DNA from: Bradyrhizobium diazoefficiens
GTDB lineage: Bacteria > Pseudomonadota > Alphaproteobacteria > Rhizobiales > Xanthobacteraceae
Direction: 5' to 3'
DNA: 64,000 bases
Assembly (NCBI RefSeq): GCF_018129965.1
Contig: NZ_JAFCKW010000018.1
Coordinates: 51,143 to 115,142 of the forward strand
Part shown: in pieces, positions 1 to 9,507 of the stretch
How positions within the stretch are numbered: the first letter of the stretch is position 1
How the letters are laid out: each line of letters starts with the position of its first letter
Notes under the pieces: generated by a model
The model's database searches: none
What the model was told of the DNA's origin: nothing
What the model saw: only the letters and a program-made list of their open reading frames with translations
Made by a program: the position numbers and the translations under genes

Positions 1-82
1 CCCCCGTGCGTAACTGCGCACAAGGCCAGCAATGACGTATGAAATTCACGACCGCATTGGCGATCTCCTTAAGGAAAAGACC

Positions 83-1327
83 ATGACTGAAATTCGTGTG
101 CCGACGCTCGGCGAATCCGTCACCGAGGCCACCATCGGCCGCTGGTTCAAGAAGGCCGGCGATGCCGTCGCCGTCGACGAGCCCTTGGTGGAGCTCGAGA
201 CCGACAAGGTCACCATCGAAGTCCCGGCGCCCTCCGCCGGCACGCTGAGCGAGATCATCGCCGCCGATGGCACGACCGTCGCGGTCGGCGCGCTGCTCGG
301 CCAGATCACCGACGGCGCCGGCGCTGCCAAGCCTGCCGCTGCGCCTGCAAAGCCCGCTGCGGCTGCTCCCGCCGCTGCTGCTGCTCCCGCTCCGGCGCCA
401 AGCGCGCCGAAGGCGCCGCCGGCCGACGCCCCGCTCGCGCCCTCCGTGCGAAAACTCTCCGCCGAGACCGGCGTCGATGCCTCGACCGTTCCGGGCTCCG
501 GCAAGGATGGCCGCGTCACCAAGGGCGACATGCTGGCTGCGATCGAGCGTGCGGCCTCCGCGCCGACCCCGGTGAACCAGCCCGCCGCCGCCGTGCAGGT
601 CCGCAGCGCCTCGCCGGCCGATGACGCCGCCCGCGAAGAGCGCGTCAAGATGACCCGGCTGCGCCAGACCATCGCGCGCCGCCTCAAGGACGTGCAGAAC
701 ACCGCAGCGATGCTCACGACCTTCAACGAGGTCGACATGACCAACGTCATGGCGCTGCGCGCGCACTACAAGGATGCGTTCGAGAAGAAGCACGGCTCCA
801 AGCTCGGCTTCATGGGCTTCTTCACCAAGGCCGTCGTGCAGGCGCTGAAGGACATCCCGGCGGTCAACGCCGAGATCGACGGCACCGACCTGATCTACAA
901 GAACTACTACCACATCGGCGTCGCCGTCGGCACCGACAAGGGCCTCGTCGTCCCGGTCGTGCGCGACTGCGACAACAAGTCGATCGCCGACATCGAGAAG
1001 GGCATCGCCGATTTCGGCCGCCGCGCCCGTGACGGCCAGCTCAAGATCGACGAGATGCAGGGCGGCACCTTCACCATCACCAATGGCGGCATCTACGGCT
1101 CGCTGATGTCGACCCCGATCCTGAACGCGCCGCAGTCCGGCATCCTCGGCATGCACAAGATCCAGGAGCGCCCGATGGTGGTCGGCGGCAAGATCGAGGT
1201 CCGCCCGATGATGTATCTGGCGCTGTCCTACGATCACCGCGTCATCGACGGCAAGGAAGCCGTGACCTTCCTGGTGCGCGTCAAGGAAAGCCTGGAAGAT
1301 CCGGCGCGGCTGGTGCTGGATCTCTGA
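83..1327 (+). CDS. odhB: Dihydrolipoyl succinyltransferase, E2 of 2-oxoglutarate dehydrogenase
   Basis: This is the E2 core of the 2-oxoglutarate dehydrogenase complex, moving the succinyl group from the lipoyl arm to CoA in the TCA cycle. The 414-residue protein has an N-terminal lipoyl domain with the ETDK motif (lipoyl lysine about residue 42), an Ala/Pro-rich linker, a short E3-binding domain (about 130-165) and a C-terminal catalytic domain ending with HRVIDG (His385, Asp389). I chose the ATG at 83, not the one at 32, because the family start MTEIRVP lies there with AAGGAAAAG just upstream. lpdA (E3) lies downstream after an SDR gene. The assignment to 2-oxoglutarate rather than pyruvate dehydrogenase rests on the single lipoyl domain and overall sequence character. 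Confidence 0.95.
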   Translation: MTEIRVPTLGESVTEATIGRWFKKAGDAVAVDEPLVELETDKVTIEVPAPSAGTLSEIIAADGTTVAVGALLGQITDGAGAAKPAAAPAKPAAAAPAAAAAPAPAPSAPKAPPADAPLAPSVRKLSAETGVDASTVPGSGKDGRVTKGDMLAAIERAASAPTPVNQPAAAVQVRSASPADDAAREERVKMTRLRQTIARRLKDVQNTAAMLTTFNEVDMTNVMALRAHYKDAFEKKHGSKLGFMGFFTKAVVQALKDIPAVNAEIDGTDLIYKNYYHIGVAVGTDKGLVVPVVRDCDNKSIADIEKGIADFGRRARDGQLKIDEMQGGTFTITNGGIYGSLMSTPILNAPQSGILGMHKIQERPMVVGGKIEVRPMMYLALSYDHRVIDGKEAVTFLVRVKESLEDPARLVLDL

Positions 1328-1394
1328 TCCCTAGTGCCTTGCGAGCGCCGTCGTCCTTCGGCGCGACGGCGCGTGTCGAACCATGGAGGCTGGC

Positions 1395-2144
1395 GTGACG
1401 GATAAAGTCGTTGTCATCACCGGTGGCAGCCGCGGCATCGGGCGGGCGACCGCGATTGCGGCGGCCGCGCGCGGCTATCGCGTCGTGGTCGGCTATGCCA
1501 GCAACAAGAAGGCCGCCGACGAGGTCGTCAGCCTGATCGAGGCCAGCAACGGCAAGGCCATCGCGGTGAAATGCGATGTCGCCGAGGAACGCGACATCGT
1601 CGACCTGTTCAAGCAAGCCGACACGTTCGGCACGCTCGGCGCGCTCGTCAACAATGGCGGCATCGTCGGGACGAGCGGCGTGCGGGTCGACGAGATGTCG
1701 GCCGAGCGCATCCAGCGCGTGATGGCGGTCAATGTCACCGGCTCGATCCTCTGCGCGCGCGAGGCGGTGAAGCGGATGTCGACGAAACATGGCGGCAAGG
1801 GCGGCGTCATCGTCAATCTGTCATCGGTTGCTGCCAAGCTCGGCGCGCCCAACACCTATGTCGATTATGCCGCGTCCAAGGGCGCGATCGATTCCTTCAC
1901 CATCGGCCTCGGTTATGAGGTCGCGAACGAGGGCATCCGTGTCGCGGGCATCCGCCCGGGTCTGATCGATACCGAAATCCACGCATCCGGCGGCGAGCCC
2001 GACCGGCACCATCGCCTCGCCCATATGGTGCCGATGAAGCGCGTCGGCACTGCCGATGAAATTGCCAATGCCATCGTCTGGCTGATGTCGGACGAGGCGT
2101 CTTACGTCACCTCAGCCATTCTCGATGTGTCCGGCGGACGCTAA
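1395..2144 (+). CDS. Short-chain dehydrogenase/reductase (SDR) oxidoreductase
   Basis: Classical SDR, a cytosolic NAD(P)-dependent oxidoreductase of unknown substrate. The N-terminus carries the cofactor motif TGGSRGIG, followed by NNGG (family NNAG) and the catalytic set Ser (NLSS), Tyr and Lys (YAASK). Its length of 249 residues is normal for the family. I prefer the GTG at 1395 because GGAGG lies five bases upstream; an in-frame ATG at 1383 has no ribosome binding site. The gene sits between odhB and lpdA on the same strand and may be cotranscribed with them. The family covers sugar, acyl and alcohol substrates, so no specific reaction is proposed. Confidence 0.9.
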   Translation: MTDKVVVITGGSRGIGRATAIAAAARGYRVVVGYASNKKAADEVVSLIEASNGKAIAVKCDVAEERDIVDLFKQADTFGTLGALVNNGGIVGTSGVRVDEMSAERIQRVMAVNVTGSILCAREAVKRMSTKHGGKGGVIVNLSSVAAKLGAPNTYVDYAASKGAIDSFTIGLGYEVANEGIRVAGIRPGLIDTEIHASGGEPDRHHRLAHMVPMKRVGTADEIANAIVWLMSDEASYVTSAILDVSGGR

Positions 2145-2201
2145 CGCGCCGCGCGGACGCTGACACATCCTTTCCACGCTAAAATCACGGGACTTTCTCT
2201 C

Positions 2202-3602
2202 ATGGCTACCTACGATCTCGTCGTCATCGGCACCGGACCTGGCGGTTATGTCTGCGCGGTGCGCGCGGCCCAGCTCGGCATGAAAGTCGCCGTCGTGGAA
2301 AAGAACGCCACGCTGGGCGGCACCTGCCTCAATGTCGGCTGCATGCCGTCGAAGGCGCTGCTGCACGCCTCCGAGATGTTCGAGGAAGCCGGGCATTCCT
2401 TCGCCAAGATGGGCGTGTCCGTTTCCGCGCCGAAGCTCGAATTGCCGGCGATGATGAACTTCAAGCAGCAGGGCATCGACGGCAACGTCAAGGGCGTCGA
2501 GTTCCTGATGAAGAAGAACAAGATCGACGTGATCAAGGGCACCGGCAAGATCCTCGGCACCGGCAAGGTCGAAGTCGCCGCCGACGGCAAGTCGCAGACG
2601 ATCGAAACCCGCAGCATCGTGATCGCCACCGGCTCGGACATCGCGCGCCTGAAGGGCATCGAGATCGACGAGAAGCGCATCGTGTCGTCCACCGGCGCGC
2701 TGTCGCTCGACAAGGTCCCCGGCAAGCTCCTGATCGTCGGCGCCGGCGTGATCGGCCTCGAACTCGGCTCGGTCTGGCACCGTCTCGGCGCCGACGTCGT
2801 CGTGGTCGAATTCCTCGACCGCATCCTGCCCGGCATGGACGGCGAGATCGCCCGGCAATTCCAGCGCATCCTCGAGAAGCAGGGCTTTGCGTTCAAGCTA
2901 GGAGCCAAGGTCACCGCCGTCGACACCTCGGGCACGACACTGAAGGCGACGGTCGAGCCCGCCGCAGGCGGCGCCGCCGAGACGCTGGAGGCCGACGTCG
3001 TGCTCGTCGCGATCGGCCGCGTGCCCTACACCGATGCGCTCGGCCTGAAGGAAGCCGGCGTCGCGCTCGACGCGCGCGGCCGCGTGCAGATCGATCCGCA
3101 CTTCGCCACCAGCCTCAAGGGCGTCTACGCCATCGGCGACGTCGTCGCGGGCCCGATGCTCGCGCACAAGGCCGAGGATGAAGGCGTCGCGGTCGCGGAA
3201 ATCATCGCGGGCCAGGCCGGCCACGTGAACTACGACGTGATCCCAGGCGTCGTGTATACCAGCCCGGAAGTGGCCTCCGTCGGCAAGACCGAGGAGGAAC
3301 TGAAGCAGGCCGGTGTGGCTTATACGGTCGGTAAGTTTCCGTTTACCGCCAACGGCCGCTCCAAGGTCAACCAGACCACCGACGGCTTTGTGAAGATTCT
3401 CGCAGATGCGAAGACCGATCGCGTGCTCGGCGTGCACATCATCGGGATCGGGGCCGGAGAAATGATCCATGAAGCCTGCGTCCTCATGGAATTTGGTGGC
3501 AGTGCGGAAGATCTCGCGCGCACCTGCCACGCCCATCCGACCCGCTCCGAGGCCGTCAAGGAAGCCGCGCTTGCAGTGGGCAAGCGGGCCATCCATATGT
3601 AG
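2202..3602 (+). CDS. lpdA: Dihydrolipoamide dehydrogenase (E3)
   Basis: FAD-dependent E3 component that reoxidises dihydrolipoamide on E2 and reduces NAD+. The 466-residue protein has the FAD-binding GTGPGG near the start, the redox-active disulfide motif GGTCLNVGCMPSK (Cys42 and Cys47), a second dinucleotide-binding motif (VGAGVIGLELGSVW) and the C-terminal active-site HPTRSE (His445, Glu450). All catalytic residues are present. Its position after odhB on the same strand fits service in the 2-oxoglutarate dehydrogenase complex; E3 proteins are often shared with other complexes. Confidence 0.97.
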   Translation: MATYDLVVIGTGPGGYVCAVRAAQLGMKVAVVEKNATLGGTCLNVGCMPSKALLHASEMFEEAGHSFAKMGVSVSAPKLELPAMMNFKQQGIDGNVKGVEFLMKKNKIDVIKGTGKILGTGKVEVAADGKSQTIETRSIVIATGSDIARLKGIEIDEKRIVSSTGALSLDKVPGKLLIVGAGVIGLELGSVWHRLGADVVVVEFLDRILPGMDGEIARQFQRILEKQGFAFKLGAKVTAVDTSGTTLKATVEPAAGGAAETLEADVVLVAIGRVPYTDALGLKEAGVALDARGRVQIDPHFATSLKGVYAIGDVVAGPMLAHKAEDEGVAVAEIIAGQAGHVNYDVIPGVVYTSPEVASVGKTEEELKQAGVAYTVGKFPFTANGRSKVNQTTDGFVKILADAKTDRVLGVHIIGIGAGEMIHEACVLMEFGGSAEDLARTCHAHPTRSEAVKEAALAVGKRAIHM

Positions 3603-3636
3603 GCGACGCCCCGAGCCGAATCGGGCGGGACAACAC

Positions 3637-4167
3637 ATGCTGCGCCGCCTCCTTCAACCGGTCTGGGTCCTGCTTGCGATCATCTTCCTGATCGAAGCCT
3701 GGCTGTGGGACCACCTCGAGCCGATCGTCGCGCGGATTGTCGCCATCATTCCGCTCGCCCGGTTCAAGCAATGGCTGACGGAGCGCATCGCTGCGTTGTC
3801 GCCGGCGATGACGCTGATCGTCTTCGCCGTGCCGATCATCCCGCTGTTTCCGCTCAAGCTGGTCGGCCTGTATCTGCTCACGCATGAATATTGGGCCAGC
3901 GCGATCTTCACCATCCTGTTCGGCAAGATGGTCGGCGTCGGCGTCACCGCCTTCGTGTTCGACGTCACGCGCGACAAGCTGCTCGAGATGCGCTGGTTCG
4001 AGCGGCTCTACGAGTTCGTGCTCAAGCTCCGCGCCAAGGCCGCCGAGCTGGTCGACCCGATCAAGCGGCGCATCCGCGAGCTGATCTCCGGCAACGGCGA
4101 AGGCTGGTCCGCAAGGACGCTCCGCCTTATCCAGCGATTCCGCAAGAGCGTGCACGAAGCGCGGTGA
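3637..4167 (+). CDS. Small membrane protein of unknown function
   Basis: A 176-residue protein with hydrophobic segments at about residues 8-20 (LLAIIFLIEAWLW) and further ones between about 55 and 110, followed by a basic, probably cytoplasmic C-terminal part. I recognise no catalytic motif. The chosen ATG at 3637 lies 34 bases after the lpdA stop and begins MLRRLLQPVW; longer upstream versions of the frame would overlap lpdA. It may be cotranscribed with lpdA. Function unknown. Confidence 0.75.
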   Translation: MLRRLLQPVWVLLAIIFLIEAWLWDHLEPIVARIVAIIPLARFKQWLTERIAALSPAMTLIVFAVPIIPLFPLKLVGLYLLTHEYWASAIFTILFGKMVGVGVTAFVFDVTRDKLLEMRWFERLYEFVLKLRAKAAELVDPIKRRIRELISGNGEGWSARTLRLIQRFRKSVHEAR

Positions 4168-4188
4168 TCCTTACCGAAATGCCGGTCA

Positions 4189-4260
4189 CGTAGCCCGGAT
4201 GGAGCGAAGCGCAATCCGGGGCAGCGGCCCCGCATTCCGCTCTGCTTCATGCGGGCTACG
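4189..4260. repeat. Palindromic intergenic repeat (CGTAGCCCGGAT family)
   Basis: A 72-bp imperfect palindrome whose ends are CGTAGCCCG and CGGGCTACG, lying between two convergent genes. Elements starting with this sequence recur in Bradyrhizobium intergenic DNA (from memory). The fold-back could also act as a two-way transcription terminator here. Confidence 0.7.
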
Positions 4261-4275
4261 CGCACGCCACACCCC

Positions 4276-4866
4276 TCAATGCAGATGCAGCAGGTGCGGC
4301 CACCACAGGCCGAGCCCGGTCATGAGGATGCCGCCCAGCGTCAGGATGCCGGCGACATAGGCCAGCGCGAACATACCGGTGATGATTGTGGCTGACGCCA
4401 GCACGATTCCGATCTGGAAGGCGGCCGACGCCAGCTCGAAGTGATGGTATTTTGCGGTGGCCTCGTCGCGCTCCTCCTCGGCATGCTTGGCCTTCTCGGC
4501 GAGCTGCTCGGTGCCTTCGCCGGTCTCGGGCTCGGAGCGGTAGCGCTGCGCGGTCTTGGTCCAGTCGTCGATCTGCTTCTGCACCACAGCCTTCATGGCG
4601 TCGTCGGTGGTGCCGGCCAGCGTCAGCTTACCCTGCTCGGCCGCGGTCGCCACCACGGTACGGCGGATGCTCTTGGCCTGGAAGAACGCCCAGAGATTGG
4701 CGCCCTCGACGTTCTTGCTGATCGATTCGGTCTGGGCGCCCTTGCCGAGCGTCTCGGAGATTGCCAGGAACAGCGCCAGCACGGCGATCAGCAGTGCGAT
4801 CTTCTTGTTTTCGCCGGACGCGTGCTCGGCATGCTCCGCATGCTCCATGCTTTCATGTGCGCTCAT
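4276..4866 (-). CDS. DUF4337-family membrane protein
   Basis: A 196-residue protein with a His/Glu/Ala-rich N-terminus (AEHAEHAS), a transmembrane helix at about 25-40 (IALLIAVLALFLAI), a central charged region predicted helical, and two further hydrophobic segments near the C-terminus, the last ending LGLWWPHLLHLH. The arrangement and the phrase ANLWAFFQAKSIRRT match the DUF4337 family as I recall it. The biochemical role of that family is unknown. Confidence 0.8.
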   Translation of the reverse strand: MSAHESMEHAEHAEHASGENKKIALLIAVLALFLAISETLGKGAQTESISKNVEGANLWAFFQAKSIRRTVVATAAEQGKLTLAGTTDDAMKAVVQKQIDDWTKTAQRYRSEPETGEGTEQLAEKAKHAEEERDEATAKYHHFELASAAFQIGIVLASATIITGMFALAYVAGILTLGGILMTGLGLWWPHLLHLH

Positions 4867-4963
4867 AAATCCCTCCTGCCTCGGTTCCGCAACGATTGAC
4901 CGAACCGCGCGGCCTGCGCAAGAGGCAACGACGTTGTGACGTCAGTGTGTCACCGCCAATTCT

Positions 4964-5929
4964 TCAGCGTCTTGGATGCGCGCTGGCATAGACCTCCAGC
5001 AGCCGCTCGGAGTCGATGCCGGTATAGATTTGCGTGGTCGAGAGCGAGGAATGGCCAAGCAATTCCTGGATCGCGCGCAAATCGCCGCCGCGGGACAACA
5101 GATGCGTGGCGAAGGAATGCCGCAGCGCGTGCGGCGTGGCGCTGTCGGGCAGGCCCAGCGCGCCGCGCAGCCGCTCCATCGCGAGCTGGATGATGCGCGG
5201 GCTGAGCGGACCGCCGCGCGCGCCGACGAAGATCGGGCCTTCGGCGGGCAGCGGATACGGGCACATCGAAACATACTCCTGCACCAGCGCGAGCACGTTC
5301 TGCAGCACCGGCACCATGCGGGTCTTGTTGCCTTTGCCCGTGACCACCAGCACGTCGCCCTCGCCGGGCCGCGGCACCTCGCGGCGCTTCAGGCCGAGCG
5401 CTTCGGAGATGCGCAGTCCCGAGCCATACAGCAGCGCCATCACGGCGGCGTCGCGCGCCAGAATCCAGCTCTCGCGATCCTCGCCGGCGCGTTCGTCGGC
5501 ATCCGCGAGGCGCTTTGCCGAGGCCATCGGCAGCGGCTTCGGCAGGCTCTTGGCGACCTTGGGCGCGCGGATCGCCGACAAGGCGCCGACCTTGCCCTTG
5601 CCCTCACGTTCGAGGAAACGGCCGAACGAACGCAGCCCCGCCAGCGCGCGCATCAGGCTGCGGCCGGCAATGTCGTCGGCGCGGCGCATCGCCATGAAGG
5701 CGCGGATGTCGGTGGCTTCGAGGCCGGCGAATCGCTTCAGCGTGACGCGCTCACCCCAATGCGCGCACAGGAAATCCAGGCACTGCCGGAGGTCGCGGGC
5801 ATAGGCCTCCAGCGTCTTCGGCGATAGCCGCCGCTCGGTGCCGAGATGCGTCAGCCAGCGCGTCATCTGCTGCGCGATGTCGGGATCGGCGCTGGCGAGC
5901 TCGATCTGTGGGGCGGCCGCTTTGCTCAT
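4964..5929 (-). CDS. xerC: Tyrosine recombinase XerC
   Basis: Chromosome-dimer resolution recombinase acting at dif with XerD. The 321-residue protein has the N-terminal SAM-like core-binding domain and a C-terminal catalytic domain with GLRISEALGL (first Arg), HALRHSFATHLL (His and second Arg), LGHSSLSTTQIY (His and nucleophilic Tyr). All catalytic residues are present. It is divergent from priA, as in related rhizobia. XerC versus XerD cannot be settled from motifs alone; the priA neighbourhood favours XerC. Confidence 0.9.
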   Translation of the reverse strand: MSKAAAPQIELASADPDIAQQMTRWLTHLGTERRLSPKTLEAYARDLRQCLDFLCAHWGERVTLKRFAGLEATDIRAFMAMRRADDIAGRSLMRALAGLRSFGRFLEREGKGKVGALSAIRAPKVAKSLPKPLPMASAKRLADADERAGEDRESWILARDAAVMALLYGSGLRISEALGLKRREVPRPGEGDVLVVTGKGNKTRMVPVLQNVLALVQEYVSMCPYPLPAEGPIFVGARGGPLSPRIIQLAMERLRGALGLPDSATPHALRHSFATHLLSRGGDLRAIQELLGHSSLSTTQIYTGIDSERLLEVYASAHPRR

Positions 5930-6016
5930 GCGCTCTGGACGTGGTGATTCCGCACAGTATATCGCATCACACTCGTTTACTGTTCGCTAAGGCTCGCCCG
6001 GGGCGTTAGCCTCCCA

Positions 6017-8251
6017 ATGCCTGGTTCCGATTCTCCCTTCATGGATCACACGTCGCGCAGCAACGCCGCCCACGCCCACGCGACCGGCATGGTCGACGTG
6101 CTGGTGCCGGTCGCGCTCGACCAGACCTATTCCTACAAGGTGCCGCGCGGCATGGAGCTGAAGGCGGGCGATCTCGTCGGCGTGCCGCTGGGGCCCCGCG
6201 AGGTGCTCGCCGTGGTCTGGGGAGAGAACGCCAACCCCGATCCGCGCCTGCACAATCGCCTCAAGGAGGTCAGCGAGAAGCTCGACGTTCCGCCTCTGAA
6301 GCCCGAGTTGCGCGCGGTCGTCGACTGGGTCGCCAATTACACGCTGAGCCCGCGCGGCATGGTGCTGCGCATGTGTCTGCGCATGGGCGAGAATCTCGGC
6401 CCCGAGCGGACGCGCGCCGGCGTGCGCCTGGTCGGCGATCCCCCGCGGCGGCTGACGCCGGCGCGGCAGCGGCTGCTCGAGGGGCTGTCGGACCGACTGC
6501 TGCACGGCAAGTCCGAGGCCGCCAAGGCGGCAGGGGTCTCGATCGGCGTGATCGACGGCCTCGTCGACGAGGGCACGCTCACGGTCGAGCCGATGCCGCC
6601 GCCGCCGCCGCCGCCGGCCCCCGATCCGGAGTTCGGCCGGCCGGATTTCTCGCCGCTGCAGCGCGCCGGCGTCGATGCCATGCGCGCGCTCGCCGCCAAC
6701 GGCAGCTTCCATGTCGCGCTACTCGACGGCGTCACCGGCTCGGGCAAGACCGAGGTCTATTTCGAGGCCGTTGCCGAGACGATCCGCCGCGGCCGGCAGT
6801 CGTTGATCCTGATGCCGGAGATCGCGCTCACCGGCCAGTTTCTCGACCGCTTCGCGCAGCGCTTCGGCGTTCGCCCGATCGAATGGCATTCGGAGCTGAC
6901 GCCGCGCACCCGCGCGCGCAACTGGGCGGCGATCTCGGAGGGCTCAGCGCCGGTCGTGGTCGGCGCGCGCTCGGCGCTGTTCCTGCCTTACGCCAATCTC
7001 GGCCTCATCGTCGTCGATGAAGAGCACGATCAGGCCTACAAGCAGGACGAGGGCGTGCATTATCACGCCCGCGACATGGCGGTGGTGCGCGCGCATATCG
7101 CAAAGATCCCGATCGTGCTGGCCTCGGCGACGCCCTCGGTCGAATCCGAGGTCAACGCGCGCAAGAACCGCTATCAGCGCATCGCGCTGCCCTCGCGCTT
7201 CGGCGGCCAGCACATGCCGCATATCGAGGCCATCGACATGCGCCGCGAGCCGCCCGCGCGCGGCCGCTTCATCTCGCCGCGCCTGGCCGCCGAGATCCGG
7301 ACCGCGATCGAAAAGCGCGAGCAGGCGCTGCTGTTCCTCAATCGCCGCGGCTACGCGCCGCTGACGCTGTGCCGCTCCTGCGGCCATCGCTTCGCCTGCA
7401 CCATCTGCGATGCCTGGCTGGTCGATCATCGCTTTCGCCAGCGGCTGGTCTGTCACCATTGCGGCTTCTCGATGCCGCGTCCGCATACTTGCCCGCATTG
7501 CGCGGCCGAGGAGTCGCTGGTCGCCGTCGGGCCCGGCGTCGAGCGCCTGCAGGAAGAGGCGGCCGCGCTGTTTCCGGACGCGCGCACCATGGTGCTGTCG
7601 AGCGATCTCATCACCTCGATCGAGACGATGCGCTCCGAACTCAACGAGATTGCCGAAGGCCGTGTCGACATCATCATCGGCACGCAGCTCGTGGCCAAGG
7701 GCCACAACTTTCCGCGACTCAATCTGGTCGGCGTGGTCGACGCGGATCTCGGCCTGTCCAACGGCGATCCCAGGGCGTCGGAACGCACCTGGCAATTGCT
7801 CAACCAGGTGATCGGCCGCGCCGGCCGCGAGCAGGGCCGCGGCGTCGGCTATCTCCAGACCCATCAGCCCGATCATCCCGTGATGAAGGCGCTGATCGCC
7901 TGCGACCGCGAGGCCTTCTACGACAGCGAGATCGATTTGCGCGAGCGCACGCTCTATCCGCCGTTCGGCCGGCTCGCGAGCCTGATCATCTCCGCCGGCG
8001 ACCGCCCGAGCGCCGAAGGCTTTGGCCGCCGCCTCGTTGCGCTCGCGCCGCGCGACGAGCGCGTGGTGGTGCTGGGGCCGGCGGAAGCCCCGCTTGCGGT
8101 CATCAAGGGCCGCTACCGCTTCCGCATCCTCTTGAAATCGGCGCGCGGCTTCGACCTGTCGGATTATTTGCGCAACTGGCTCGCGGTGTGCCCGAAGCCG
8201 AAGGGCAACCAAAAGCTCGAAGTGGACGTCGATCCGCAGAGCTTTTTGTAG
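6017..8251 (+). CDS. priA: Primosomal protein N' (replication restart helicase PriA)
   Basis: ATP-dependent 3'-5' DNA helicase that reloads the replisome at collapsed forks. The 744-residue protein has an N-terminal DNA-binding domain, a Walker A motif (GVTGSGKTE), a DEEH box in the place of DEAH, and a zinc-binding insertion with CRSCGH, CTIC, CHHCG and CPHC cysteine pairs between the helicase lobes. A proline run at about residues 195-205 separates the DNA-binding domain from the helicase. The family start is uncertain: an in-frame ATG just downstream (6041) would also work. Confidence 0.96.
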   Translation: MPGSDSPFMDHTSRSNAAHAHATGMVDVLVPVALDQTYSYKVPRGMELKAGDLVGVPLGPREVLAVVWGENANPDPRLHNRLKEVSEKLDVPPLKPELRAVVDWVANYTLSPRGMVLRMCLRMGENLGPERTRAGVRLVGDPPRRLTPARQRLLEGLSDRLLHGKSEAAKAAGVSIGVIDGLVDEGTLTVEPMPPPPPPPAPDPEFGRPDFSPLQRAGVDAMRALAANGSFHVALLDGVTGSGKTEVYFEAVAETIRRGRQSLILMPEIALTGQFLDRFAQRFGVRPIEWHSELTPRTRARNWAAISEGSAPVVVGARSALFLPYANLGLIVVDEEHDQAYKQDEGVHYHARDMAVVRAHIAKIPIVLASATPSVESEVNARKNRYQRIALPSRFGGQHMPHIEAIDMRREPPARGRFISPRLAAEIRTAIEKREQALLFLNRRGYAPLTLCRSCGHRFACTICDAWLVDHRFRQRLVCHHCGFSMPRPHTCPHCAAEESLVAVGPGVERLQEEAAALFPDARTMVLSSDLITSIETMRSELNEIAEGRVDIIIGTQLVAKGHNFPRLNLVGVVDADLGLSNGDPRASERTWQLLNQVIGRAGREQGRGVGYLQTHQPDHPVMKALIACDREAFYDSEIDLRERTLYPPFGRLASLIISAGDRPSAEGFGRRLVALAPRDERVVVLGPAEAPLAVIKGRYRFRILLKSARGFDLSDYLRNWLAVCPKPKGNQKLEVDVDPQSFL

Positions 8252-8257
8252 CCTCGC

Positions 8258-8325
8258 TGTCATTCCGGGGCGCGCGCAGCGCGAGCCCGGAATCCATTTC
8301 ACCGCAGACTCTGCCGGAATGACGG
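8258..8325. repeat. Palindromic intergenic repeat (GTCATTCCGGGG family)
   Basis: The sequence opens with GTCATTCCGGGGCGCGCGC and closes with GCCGGAATGAC, so its ends are inverted copies. It lies directly after the priA stop. Repeats with these ends are abundant in Bradyrhizobium genomes (from memory). Confidence 0.7.
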
Positions 8326-8328
8326 CGC

Positions 8329-8359
8329 AAAAAGCCCGCCGTCCCCCAAGACGGCGGGC
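8329..8359 (-). terminator. Rho-independent terminator of the rlpA-like gene
   Basis: The hairpin GCCCGCCGTC / GACGGCGGGC with a CCCCAA loop is perfect over ten pairs. Read on the minus strand it is followed by a run of five T, and it lies 22 bases after the stop of the minus-strand rlpA-like gene. Confidence 0.85.
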
Positions 8360-8381
8360 TTATGTCAACGCGTCGCGTGCG

Positions 8382-8870
8382 TTACGAGATGACTTCCGCG
8401 GTGACGCGGCCGACGCCGGCGCCGGTGAGGCCGATGGCGCGGGCGGCACCCGTGGAGAGGTCGAGGACACGGCCGCGCACGAACGGGCCACGGTCATTGA
8501 TCGTGACGATGACGCTCGAGCTGCCATGGGTGACGCGCAGCTTGGTGCCGAACGGCAGCGAACGGTGCGCCGCGGTCATGGCATTCTGGTTGAAGCGCTG
8601 GCCCGACGCGGTCTTGCTGCCGGACTCGTTGCCGTAGAACGAAGCCATGCCGGAGAAGCTGCGTCCGGTGCCGGACGACGGCGTCATCGATGCATTGGCG
8701 TTGCGCCAATCCGAGCCGGAATCCTTCTGGGCCTGGTGGTGATGATACCTGTGATGCCTGGATTTGGCGGAAGCTTCGGTGGCAGTCCCACCGACAATGA
8801 GAGTTGCGGCAACGAAAGCGATTGCCGTACGCGGCTGGGTCACAGAGCCCAGCGTCTTCAAAGACAGCAT
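8382..8870 (-). CDS. RlpA-like septal ring lytic transglycosylase family protein
   Basis: A secreted 162-residue protein with an N-terminal signal sequence (to about residue 35, ending TEASA), a His-rich stretch (HHRYHHHQ) and a double-psi beta-barrel domain starting at GMASFYGNESG and including ASGQRFN, TAAHRSLPFGT, VTINDRGPFV and RVLDLS. These are the hallmark motifs of the RlpA barrel. RlpA cleaves denuded glycan at septa in some bacteria. No SPOR domain or lipobox is present, so this is the short, barrel-only type. Confidence 0.9.
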   Translation of the reverse strand: MLSLKTLGSVTQPRTAIAFVAATLIVGGTATEASAKSRHHRYHHHQAQKDSGSDWRNANASMTPSSGTGRSFSGMASFYGNESGSKTASGQRFNQNAMTAAHRSLPFGTKLRVTHGSSSVIVTINDRGPFVRGRVLDLSTGAARAIGLTGAGVGRVTAEVIS

Positions 8871-9507
8871 TTAGTGGTCCCTAAGCTAGTATTGCCACAT
8901 ATGTGGCCAGTGGAGCCCCCATCGGTTTGTGAGCGGGTTGGCGTTTCGTTGCGCAATGAGGCATGAATTGGGCAGTAGTTCTGCTATGTGTCGTGATGAA
9001 ACATCTTGTGACCTTTTCCGATATTCGGGCGATATTCCGTAATCTTCCATTTTAATGATTCGTTAACTACAGCTTTACTTGCGATTACTGTAAAACGAAG
9101 TCATCGCTTCCGACGTTTAGAATTCGGTAAGTATTCGGCAGCGCCCCCGCCAAGGGCGTATTCACGGCTCAGCGAGTCGTGTTCATGGCCGCTATGCGCT
9201 GAGAGCAGGAACGAAAGGCGCAGGCCGGCGCCATGTCGCGCTCGGCAATTCCGCGGCGTGGCAGGTCAGGCGGTGAACACCGGGCCGTGCGACGAAGTGG
9301 CGAGAAACAGCCAAGCCTTTAAGTTGCCGTCATGTTGCACGTGCGCGCCTGCTATGTTAGCAAAGCCGCGATTTTACGGGCCCGGCACACCTCCCGTGTC
9401 GGCTAAAAATCGAAGTTCCGCTTGAATTCCAAGGGCTTGGATCGCTAGGCGCCGGTTTGTGGCGACGGTTTTTCCCTTGCGAGTTTGACAGCAAAAAGAG
9501 CGCGTCT
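8871..9507. other. Long intergenic region upstream of the atp operon
   Basis: About 640 bases between the divergently placed rlpA-like gene and atpH with no convincing ORF. The part at 8980-9120 is clearly AT-richer than its surroundings, so it probably holds the promoters of both flanking genes. I could not assign a -35/-10 pair with confidence. Confidence 0.5.

Noticed and set aside
6944..8302. Long minus-strand open frame opposite priA
   Set aside because: Antisense shadow of priA, without motifs or a ribosome binding site.
8980..9360. Replication origin or small RNA upstream of atpH
   Set aside because: The region is AT-richer, but no DnaA-box cluster or convincing RNA structure with terminator was seen.
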